A stretch of DNA of 64,000 bases from JAWKOK01 sp963848115. GTDB lineage: Bacteria > Chloroflexota > Anaerolineae > Caldilineales > Caldilineaceae. The translations under genes and the position numbers were made by a program. The first letter of the stretch is position 1. Every line of letters begins with the position of its first letter. Shown piece after piece: positions 36,261 through 44,400 of this stretch. Below the pieces are notes generated by a model. It had not been told where the DNA came from, made no database searches, and saw nothing but the letters and a program-made list of their open reading frames with translations. The stretch spans positions 386,107-450,106 of the forward strand of contig CAWKCP010000010.1 in NCBI GenBank assembly GCA_963848115.1, read 5' to 3'.

Positions 36261-37103
36261 TTATATCATGGGCGCCAGTCTCGACCAATACATATGCTGT
36301 AATTCATCCACAGCATTCACATCGAGTCCGCGTGAAAACTTGCGCCCGACTCCTGCCCACTCCTGGCGATATTGCTTCATTTTTGCAGTTCTAACCGATT
36401 GTACCCCAAATTCTCCGCAAGCCCATTCGACCAAACCATCGGCATCGGCGATAAACGGCCGTGCCTGCCGCATTCCTTCATGCAAAACAGCTAACCTGCC
36501 GTGATAGGCCAGAGCGCTGATAACACGATAGTAGAGGTCTAAATTTTCGCCAGCCAACGGCGAAATTTGTAAGAAATAACGCTCAACGCCGGCATCGTCT
36601 CCTTCAATCAAAGCGATCTGGATGCGCCAATCCAAAATGTAATGCAATTCTTCTTCGTAGGCTGCGGGAACAACTTCTTCAAACTGGTTTAGCAGCGTTT
36701 TATAACGGTCTATTTCGCCGGCGGCAACAGATAGCCCAAACAAATCATTGGCTGTTTCAAAAACCATTTCGCCATCACACAATCCCGGTTCTTCTGCCAG
36801 CATCCGTGTGACCGCCGCCCATTTGTGTTCATAAGGCGCGTCCATGAAATCATCCCAAAAGGCATTGATGCGCTCTAAGAGAGGATCAACAGCTTCATCT
36901 TCTGGTTCCGGTCGCCAATCATCAGTGGGAATGAGGTTTGCAGGCAGGCTTGTTTCAGTTGTTGGGGGAATTGTCTCTTCAGACAGATCTTGGCCTATGT
37001 TCGGTCTTATCTTTTGATTGCGAGATGCCTGGTCTTTGGGTAAGCAACATTTTTTGTATTTCTTGCCACTTCCGCAAGGGCAAGGATCGTTTCTACCAGT
37101 CAT
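36261..37103 (-). CDS. SEC-C motif protein
   Basis: 280 residues. The N-terminal zinc knuckle NDPCPCGSGKKYKKCCLP is the SEC-C motif (CxC...CC), known from SecA and many small proteins. Residues about 75-280 are an all-helical region (DDFMDAPYEHKWAAVTRMLA; ELHYILDWRIQIALIEGDDA; RFIADADGLVEWACGEFG). Its base composition looks more AT-rich than its neighbours, hinting at transfer. The stop lies about 50 bases from the DUF433 start, so they are separate modules. Its role is unknown. Confidence 0.8.
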   Translation of the reverse strand: MTGRNDPCPCGSGKKYKKCCLPKDQASRNQKIRPNIGQDLSEETIPPTTETSLPANLIPTDDWRPEPEDEAVDPLLERINAFWDDFMDAPYEHKWAAVTRMLAEEPGLCDGEMVFETANDLFGLSVAAGEIDRYKTLLNQFEEVVPAAYEEELHYILDWRIQIALIEGDDAGVERYFLQISPLAGENLDLYYRVISALAYHGRLAVLHEGMRQARPFIADADGLVEWACGEFGVQSVRTAKMKQYRQEWAGVGRKFSRGLDVNAVDELQHMYWSRLAPMI

Positions 37104-37686
37104 TGTTTCTTACTCCAAGCGAATTACGGTGCAAACTCCTGTGCATACAAAAAACAGGGCGTATGGTGCGGAAAATCGATCCCGGCCACCTTTCTCTCGA
37201 GAAACATACGACTTTGATGGTTCCGTGCTCAGAGGTATGCTCCTCTCTTGAGATGCCACAATCGTATTCAATGCGAGGAGCATATGTTCTTCTGGACTCT
37301 GTCAGTGATCGGTTCCTGGCTGCTCGATATTTGTGCGATCATGCGCCTCACAGAAAGCAAAAAAGACTCGAATTGCTGATCCTCCGTCACCAGATCAATA
37401 TTCTTGAACACCAGGTCAAGCGACCACGCGTTTCCAGACTAGAAAAACTGTCGCTCGCGGTCATTGCCAACAAGCTCAAACAACGGGCCGATCGTACGCG
37501 TCAACAACTGGCTCAGTCCATCCTGATCTTCAAACCCGAAACCGTACTCGGCTGGCATCGGGAACTGGTGAGACGCAAGTGGACCTTTAAGCAGTCACGT
37601 CAACCAGGTACCCTTTGTGCCTATAATGAGTGAGACAACTTGCGGAAGGAAATTAGTGTAGAATTCCAACCGACAAGGAGTCGAAA

Positions 37687-38100
37687 ATGCAGGTCAAACA
37701 AGGAGCCACAAACGGAACGAGACCGACGATGCAACAAGAACCTGATCCCCAAGTCGTGCCCAAGGCAGAACGACGTCGATTCAGTGCCGAATACAAGCTG
37801 AGCATTCTGGCCGAAGCGGACCGATGCACAGAACATGGCCAGCTCGGTGCGCTCTTGCGCCGGGAAGGGCTCTACTCATCGCACTTGACCACGTGGCGCC
37901 GACAGCGGGAACAAGGCACATTGGGTCAGAAACGAGGACGCAAGCCGGACCCCCAGGCCGCCGAGATCAAGCGGCTGCAACAGGAGAACGAGCGACTGCA
38001 AGCCCGGCTGGAACGGGCTGAACACATCATCGACGTGCAAAAAAAGTTAGCCCAGCTACTTGGGACGAGTCCCGACGAGACGCCGAACAGCGACAACTGA
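37687..38100 (+). CDS. IS3-family OrfA
   Basis: 137 residues. A helix-turn-helix (RRRFSAEYKLSILAEADRCT; GLYSSHLTTWRRQREQGTLG) is followed by a leucine-zipper-like coiled coil (AAEIKRLQQENERLQARLER). It would bind the IS ends and multimerise with OrfB. The start ATG 37687 has AAGGAG upstream. The last base overlaps orfB. Confidence 0.85.
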   Translation: MQVKQGATNGTRPTMQQEPDPQVVPKAERRRFSAEYKLSILAEADRCTEHGQLGALLRREGLYSSHLTTWRRQREQGTLGQKRGRKPDPQAAEIKRLQQENERLQARLERAEHIIDVQKKLAQLLGTSPDETPNSDN

Positions 38101-39323
38101 TGATGAAGGCCTGTGCTGAACTGGCCGCCGTCACCGGTGTTGCCGAAGCATGCCGCCTCTTGGAGATGCCGAGAAGCAGCCTCTATCGCCTGCGCAATCC
38201 TGTGGCCAACTCGCCGGAAGCGGCACAACCGAGGGCCAAGCCGCCTCGGTCACTGGATGACGCCGAAAAGGAAGCGGTCCGTTCTGTGCTCAACAGCGAG
38301 CGTTTTCAAGACCAAAGTCCACGGGAGGTCTATGCCACGTTGCTGGATGAAGGCGTCTATCTCTGTCACTGGCGCACCATGTATCGCATATTGGACGAAC
38401 ACAAGGAGGTGAGAGAGCGACGAAATCAGCTGCGTCACCCAGCCTACGGCAAGCCGGAACTGCTGGCCACTGGTCCAAACCAGCTCTGGTCATGGGATAT
38501 CACCAAACTGCGTGGACCGGTGAAGCTCTGCTACTACTATCTCTATGTGATGCTCGATGTCTTCAGCCGCTACGTCGTCGGCTGGATGGTGGCGGAACAA
38601 GAATCGGCGGCATTGGCCGGCGAACTGATCAGGGCTGCATGCGCCAACCAGGGCGTGGAAGAAGACCAACTGACCATTCATGCTGACCGAGGCGGCCCCA
38701 TGATCGCCAAACCTGTTGCGTTGCTGATGAGCGACCTGGGCGTCACCAAGAGCCATAGTCGCCCACACGTCCCTGACGATAATGCATACTCGGAGGCGCA
38801 GTTCCGCACACTCAAATACTGCCCAACCTACCCGGAGCGCTTCGGTTCATTGCTCGATGCTCGCCAATGGTCTCAGACGTTTTTTCACCTGGTACAACCA
38901 GCAGCACCATCATACAGCTCTTTCCTTACTCACGCCGGCCGATGTTCACTACGGTCGAGCCGAGGAGAAACTGGCACATCGGCAGATCGTCTTGCAGCAG
39001 GCCTATCAGAATCATCCCGAACGCTTTGTCAAGGGGAACCGACGCCGGCCCAACTGCCCAACGCCGTCTGGATCAATCAGCCGACATCGGATAAGCCTTT
39101 GAACGAACCATCGCTCTCTACTATACTCTCTCTGCCGGTACAGAGGATAGGGCAACGCTGGAGAGCGACCCGAGCGCTGATACCGGTGAACGGTGTAGTG
39201 CTGGGCAGGGTCTCGTACTCTGCCCAGACCCGGCACTTGAACCACTACATTGTTCCAGAAAGCGATAAACTCATCGCCTCTAGGCGGCGAATCTGTCTTC
39301 ACGAACAACAGATTCGCCAATGA
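38100..39323 (+). pseudogene. IS3-family OrfB transposase, frameshifted
   Basis: The integrase core is present: GPNQLWSWDITKLRGPVKLC (first Asp), LTIHADRGGPMIAKPVALLM (second Asp) and DNAYSEAQFRTLKYC (Glu). At a run of six T (about 38880) an extra base shifts the frame; the expected FTWYNQQHHHTALSLLTPAD is found one frame over. A second shift near 39035 returns to the original frame (LPNAVWINQP). The T-run makes a sequencing indel possible. The stretch after NQP is not typical OrfB. Confidence 0.8.
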
Positions 39324-40188
39324 CAATCCATATCTACACTAATTTCTTTCACCAATCTGTCTCAAAGCTATTGACACATACCGGTAGACCTCGGACTGAT
39401 CCAGATATCGAAGCGTTGATTGTGCGCTTGGCACGCGCGAATCCACGCATGGGCTATCTCAAGATCGAAGGTGAACTGCTCAAACTCGGATATGATGTCG
39501 GCAAGACGACCATCAAAGAGATCCTGCGCCGCCATGGCATTCCGCCCGTACCTGAGCGAGGTCGCTCATCCTGGCGAGCATTCCTCAAACACTACAGACA
39601 CCAGATGATCGCCTGCGACTTCTTCACTGTGAAAACGGTCATGCTACGTACACTCTATGTGCTCTTCTTCATTGAACTTGGCACACGACGAGTTCATGTC
39701 GTCGGCTGTACCAGCAATCCTGATTCAGCCTGGGTCACCCAGCAAGCTCGCAACTTGACGTGGGATTTGCAGGAGCAAGGCACGGAGTTTCGCTACTTGA
39801 TCCATGATCGAGATTCGAAATTCGCCAAGTCTTTCGACCAGGTCTTCGAAGCCGAAGGCGTTCAAATTTTCTTGACGCCCCTACAAGCGCCCGATGCGAA
39901 TTCATACTCCGAAAGGTGGGTCCGGACAGCTCGAAACGAGTGCCTTGACCACATTCTCATCTTCAGCCAGAGACATCTCGTGTCGGTACTGCGGGAAATC
40001 GAGACCTACTACAATGAAAGGCGACCTCATCAGGGAATTGACCAACGCACTCCGATAATGCCGGTCTCATCAAGCCCCAGTGACGGTCCAATTCGCTGTC
40101 GCGATGTGCTCGGGGGCATCATTCACGACTACTACCGACTGGCTACGTTGGCCAATTTCTCTCTGGAGAGCAATTTCCGCACCATACG

Positions 40189-40213
40189 GACGGGAGTCGA
40201 TCACTGTCTGGTA
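40189..40213 (-). repeat. Partial tRNA-end-like motif, locus E
   Basis: GACGGGAGTCGATC (+ strand) is identical to 14 bases of locus C, followed by a decayed CACTGTCTGGTAC in place of CCTCACGTGTAC. The right end of element A copy 2 meets it exactly, so the terminator side is lost. It lies downstream of the BrnT/BrnA module. Confidence 0.4.
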
Positions 40214-40297
40214 CGATCTCGATACTCTACGTTCCACCCAAGCTAAAGATGCTCCCATTTCTCGTTGAATAGGCTGCTACCTTGTCATTCCAGTACA

Positions 40298-40585
40298 TCA
40301 ATGCTCTCGATGCTGGGCAACATACGCGTCCAGAAGATTTCGAATCATCCGCTGGTACGGAGCATCCAGTTCCTGAGCTTTTTCCCGAAAAAACGTCACA
40401 GTTTCCTTGCTCAACGCAATCGTGATCTTTTCCGTCGCCGGTTCCTTCAACACGAGCGCTTCCGGCGGAGGGAGAAAATCACTCACAATCACCATCTCAT
40501 CCTCGGGAACCTCGCCGAGGTCAAACGGGTCATCTTCATATTGCGCAACTTCGCCGACTTGCCGTGTTGGCTCCAGTTTCTTCAT
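40298..40585 (-). CDS. brnA: BrnA-like antitoxin
   Basis: 95 residues from ATG 40585, which overlaps the BrnT stop by 4 bases. An acidic N-terminus is followed by TEKITIALSKETVTFFREKA and QELDAPYQRMIRNLLDAYVA, a ribbon-helix-helix DNA-binding unit typical of BrnA/CopG antitoxins. It should neutralise the BrnT toxin and repress the operon. Upstream in-frame ATGs lie inside brnT and are rejected. Confidence 0.82.
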   Translation of the reverse strand: MKKLEPTRQVGEVAQYEDDPFDLGEVPEDEMVIVSDFLPPPEALVLKEPATEKITIALSKETVTFFREKAQELDAPYQRMIRNLLDAYVAQHREH

Positions 40586-40872
40586 GGTTGTCCTTTCTGC
40601 CGGTAATACATTCGGCGCATCTTGCGCCAGTAGCCAGCGCCGAATATCCTGATTACTGTGCCCCGCATTGTAAAGCGTACAGTCACGATGCCTGTCCCTA
40701 TATCGCCAACACAGAACCATCTCTCCTCATCATCACTATGCGATGGATCTCTGACAATGAGCCGATGTGGATCCTGGAAGGCACGCTGCGCTTGTTCGAA
40801 GTCGACAGCATGCTTCTCTTGATTTTCTCGGTTCTTCTTCTCATCCCACTCGAAGTCTGAGATCATATTCAT
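40582..40872 (-). CDS. brnT: BrnT-like ribonuclease toxin
   Basis: 96 residues: FEWDEKKNRENQEKHAVDFE, AQRAFQDPHRLIVRDPSHSD and EERWFCVGDIGTGIVTVRFT match BrnT, a RelE-like single-strand ribonuclease. The RIFGAGYWRKMRRMYY end carries the conserved basic active-site residues. The order toxin then antitoxin and the 4-base overlap are standard for brnTA. It is intact and probably functional. Confidence 0.88.
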   Translation of the reverse strand: MNMISDFEWDEKKNRENQEKHAVDFEQAQRAFQDPHRLIVRDPSHSDDEERWFCVGDIGTGIVTVRFTMRGTVIRIFGAGYWRKMRRMYYRQKGQP

Positions 40873-41006
40873 ATAGTATCAGGTATTGCAATATTTGCAA
40901 TACCATCATATGGAATTCTTTGATACCGGATGGCAACGGGCATCCGAGAAACATTCGGCTCCTGGTCACAGACTATGGGACATTCGGCATGGGGTCGAAG
41001 AACGGG

Positions 41007-41102
41007 CCAGAAATGCAAAAAGCTCCCGTTTCCGAGAGCTTTCCCAATCCTAGAGGATATTACTATAGGCGGAGACGACGGGAGTCGACCCCTCACGTGT
41101 AC
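41007..41102 (-). repeat. tRNA/tmRNA-end-like motif with terminator, locus B
   Basis: The most complete copy. On the minus strand it reads GTACACGTGAGGGGTCGACT, CCCGTCGTCTCCGCC (41069-41102), then a spacer and the terminator hairpin GCTCTCGGAAACGGGAGC with a T-run (41015-41040). The first part resembles a TpsiC arm and 3' acceptor of a tRNA or tmRNA, with an imperfect T-stem. No complete tRNA can be folded from the upstream bases. It shares about 77 bases with locus A and the core with loci C, D and E. Confidence 0.6.
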
Positions 41103-41199
41103 ATGGCTCTCATTCTTTCCAAGAAACCTTCACCTGCATCAGCTTGCAGCAGAATAGCCAGATTTGCCCACGCCAGTTGCTGAGGAACTCCAGCCGATT

Positions 41200-41320
41200 A
41201 CACATTTCCACTGAACTCGGCCGTGCGAACAGCCATGCTAGTGCCGACAGTGATTGGTCGCTCACCTCGGAGCTCCAAATCTTGAATGACCAGTCCGTCA
41301 AGTGTTTTTGCAATAATCAA
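41200..41320 (-). pseudogene. Decayed DUF433 gene
   Basis: The minus strand reads IIAKTLDGLVIQDLELRGER and PITVGTSMAVRTAEFSG, then a stop. It is clearly derived from DUF433 (compare LEGLVIRNPELRDGPPIVAG), and the 3' bases match the end of the 32.2-kb copy. About 40 central codons are deleted and the ATG is lost. The tRNA-end-like motif B follows at the same distance as in the intact copy. Confidence 0.6.
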
Positions 41321-41399
41321 GTTGAGTCTCCACCGGAACCCCAGAACGCTTTGCTGTCATTGTACCGCATCCATGAAGCAGGCATAAGCAGTGCTGCTA

Positions 41400-41441
41400 G
41401 GGCCAATTTCTCACTGAGAATCAATTTCCACACCCTACGGC
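41400..41441 (+). mobile_element. Element A right-end remnant
   Basis: GCCAATTTCTCACTGAGAAT, CAATTTCCACACCCTACGG repeats the element A terminus with changes. It supplies the last few codons of the caspase-WD40 gene. Confidence 0.55.
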
Positions 41442-44400
41442 ATCCTTTCCAGGCAGAAAATTCGGGCATGTGCACCGATAAGGAACATCCATACCAATAA
41501 ATCGTTCCCACTCAGCCTTCGACAAGTTGCGATTGGCGATGTGACATGCACGTTCCTGCCAGGAGGCTAGATCTACATCCCACAGAGTCAGAGTCTCTGG
41601 GCCGCCGCTTCCCGCGCTGAGCAGCTTACCATCGGGGCTAAACGCCAGCGAAAATACATCTCCCATCGTTGCGGTCAAGGCTGCGCCCAGCGTCTCACCA
41701 GTGGCGACATCCCAAAGCAAAATGGTGTCATCTCGGCTTCCAGAAGCAAGGATGGTGCTGCTTGGATCAAAGGCCAGCGCATAGACCCAATCGCTGTGAC
41801 GGACCAATGCTCGTGTGGCCGATACACCAGTGGTCAGATCTATTACCACGATCCTGCGATCAATGCTGCCTGAGACCAATAAATTACTGTCTGGGCTAAA
41901 GGCCAATGCTAATACTGTGTCCTGGTGTAAAGAGGGGTATTGTTGGTGAAGACGCTGGTTCGTCAAATCCCATAGGTATACATTCCCATTGTCGTCACCT
42001 GCCGCCAGCATGGATCTGTCCGAATTGAAGGCAACACTCATTATTGCCACTTGGCCTCCCTGGAGTGGTTCGCCCTTTTGCTCCCCGGATGCCAAATCCC
42101 ACAGGGTAACGCTGCCATCTTCGTCTCCAATCGCAACGGTAGTACCGTCACTACTAAATGCGACTTTGCCAAACGCGGCAGCCGCGGCCACGTGTAGCCG
42201 TGACTGACGCTGTCCAGTTTCACTGTCCAAAAGATAAATCGCCCCCTCACTGTCGCTGACTGCTACAACGCTGCCGTCAGGGCTTAGGCCTAGGCCATTT
42301 GGAAGTCCATTCACTGTATTCGGCACTTGTGTCATTAGGCGCCGTTCAACAACATCCCAAAACCTGAGGCCACCGGCATCATCACTGGAAACCAAGAAGT
42401 TTCCATCCTCGCTGAAGGAAACACCTTTGGTGGCAGAAGTGTCGCGCGTCAGCACCTCGGCCAAGGGTGATGCTGAAGCACTGAGTTGCCATAGTGTAAT
42501 CGCACCATCTTTGCCCGCTGAGGCCAGTAGACTACCATCGGGGCTGAATGAAACTGCGAAAACGGCCGCGTTATGTCCCCCTAAGCTGCTCCCATGCTGT
42601 ACACGCGCGGTGACATCCCATAGAATCACGCGATTATCGTTGCTCGCCGACGCAACTAGGGTGCCATCAGGGCTAAAGAGCACGTCATTGATTGAGGACT
42701 CATGCCCCTCCAGAGGTGGATCCAATGGCTGCCAGGATTCAACATTCCATAGACGTATTTGGCGATCAAGACCGGCTGTGACGAGCAGCTTTCCATCAGG
42801 GCTGAACGCGACGCCGGTGGCAGCTGTTGCGTGAGCTTCGATAGGCTCCTGTATCGGAACGCGGGAAAGCACATTCCAAATGGCCAAAGTCCCCTTGTTT
42901 GTGCCAGCAGCGAGCAAGCGACCATCGGGGCTGAATGCAATGTCATGAGCAGCTGCCTCGCCGTCAGAGAGGAGTAGGTTATCAGCAGGGCTCGTGGAAG
43001 CTACATCCCACAACAGTATCTTCCCATCATCCCCACCGGAAGCCAAGATCCGCCCATCGGGACTGAAGGCGAGTGCACGCACATCTGCCTGGTGAGCAGC
43101 CAAAACCTCGATCAATTGCCGAGCCGCTACATCCCATAAGAGAATATCGCCGTTGGTGAGCGCCGCGGCCAGCCATTTGCCATCGGGATTGAATACAATC
43201 CGGCGCACAACACGACCACAATCGAGGCGGGCAAGCCGCTGACGTGTGGCAACATCCCACAGCACAATCTGGCTGTCTGCCCCTGCCGAGGCCAACATGC
43301 CGCCAGTGGGGGAGAAGGCCACATCCATCACCCATGTATCATGATCTTTCAAAACAGAAAAAAGCACAGGCTGCAGGGTAGCACCTGCGCGCAGGCTATC
43401 CAGCAAGCTACCCTTCGCCTCAAGCGTCTCATGAATATGGCTACCTTCTACCGCCAACAGAAGGGCCAAATCGGGAGCACTCTGGAGATATGTTCGAGAT
43501 TGAGCTGCCAATTGTCGGGAACCGGCCACAGCAGCCTGCAACTGTGCCTCCACCGCATTTACACGCGCCAGTTCTGCTTGAACGATTGCCACTACAGCTA
43601 ACCCAGCCAGTGCAATGATCACGGCCATCGTGATGCTAACGATTCGCCTTACCACTGCCGCCCGCCGCCACACACTGGCTTGTGCAAAAGCGAGCTCGCG
43701 CCGATTCAGCCAGGCTGTCGTGCTTGGCGTGGCGACATCCGGCCATAGGGCACGCCACAAACCGGTCACCAGCCTCCGCTGCGCAGGCTGGTGAACAAGT
43801 GTCAAAATGCGCTCAAGCTGCGGCAACCGTGGATCATCGTTCCAGAGCAGGCCGGCTTTTTCAGCTTCTGGTGCGCGCTCCCATTCCAATGAAGCCTGCG
43901 CCGCTCTGCGCTGCAGCAACAAGTATTCATCTGCCTCGCGTTTCCACTGCGCTAATCGATCCCAGGCCGTCACCAACGCATCATGGGCCGGCTCCACATA
44001 AGGCTCGGCTACTTCGAAATTCGCTGCATCTGTTACATCTACTCTCTGACCGGCACTACCACGTACGATCAGTCGAGCCTCTACCAATTGACTGAGGACT
44101 GTCTGGACGCGAAAATTCTCCGCCGCAGTTGGGTATTCCAACTCACTTAAAGTCACCCGCCGACGAGCCAGTTCACCGCCCTCAGCAGATATCATACGCA
44201 GCATGACGCGCTGCATAGTGGCCCGGTGCGCGTCATCGGGCAGCGTATTGTATAGTTCAGTTGCTCGCATTCGTAAAGAGCCAACCACACCACGTAGTGC
44301 TTCGTAGTCAGCCTGCTGCAATGATCTGTCCTCACGGCCGCTACGTAAGTAACGAATGTACATTTCGCTCAAAGTGAAGGAGAGCAACGGCAATGCACCT

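Larger units (their letters stand above)
37611..39382 (+). mobile_element. IS3-family element with 4-bp target duplication
   Basis: 1772 bp. The inverted ends match: TGTGCCTATAATGAGTGAGA near 37617 and the reverse complement of the right end TGTGTCAATAGCTTTGAGAC. Both share AAATTAGTGTAG further in. GGTA borders both sides (37607-37610 and 39383-39386), and joining the flanks restores the element A codons for PGRPR. A 270-base tail after the usual orfB end (including the palindromes at 39201-39227 and 39287-39318) makes it longer than typical IS3 members. Confidence 0.85.
37160..40189 (+). mobile_element. Element A, copy 2, interrupted by an IS3-family element
   Basis: The left end CGTATGGTGCGGAAAATCGA (37160) and right end GCAATTTCCGCACCATACG are the element A terminal repeats. 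Removing the 1772-bp IS3-type insertion leaves about 1.26 kb, the same length as the copy at 47.8 kb. No direct repeat is obvious around it. The right end touches the tRNA-end-like motif E, and the left end sits next to a run of A residues, so it may have inserted in such a site. Confidence 0.85.
37285..40200 (+). pseudogene. Element A transposase, split
   Basis: The 5' piece (MFFWTLSVIGSWLLDICAIM, then a one-base loss near 37365, then LLILRHQINILEHQVKRPRV) ends at QSRQPG. After the IS3-type insertion it continues RPRTDPDIEALIVRLARANP, with catalytic Asp in IACDFFTVKT, Asp in IHDRDSKFAK and Glu in YSERWVRTAR. The open frame runs on beyond the usual end (YYRLA) into flanking sequence. It is therefore inactive in two independent ways. 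Confidence 0.8.

Noticed and set aside
41007..41102. A complete tRNA or tmRNA gene
   Set aside because: Only the 3' T-arm/acceptor-like part is present; I could not fold D-arm, anticodon or a tag-encoding region from the neighbouring bases.
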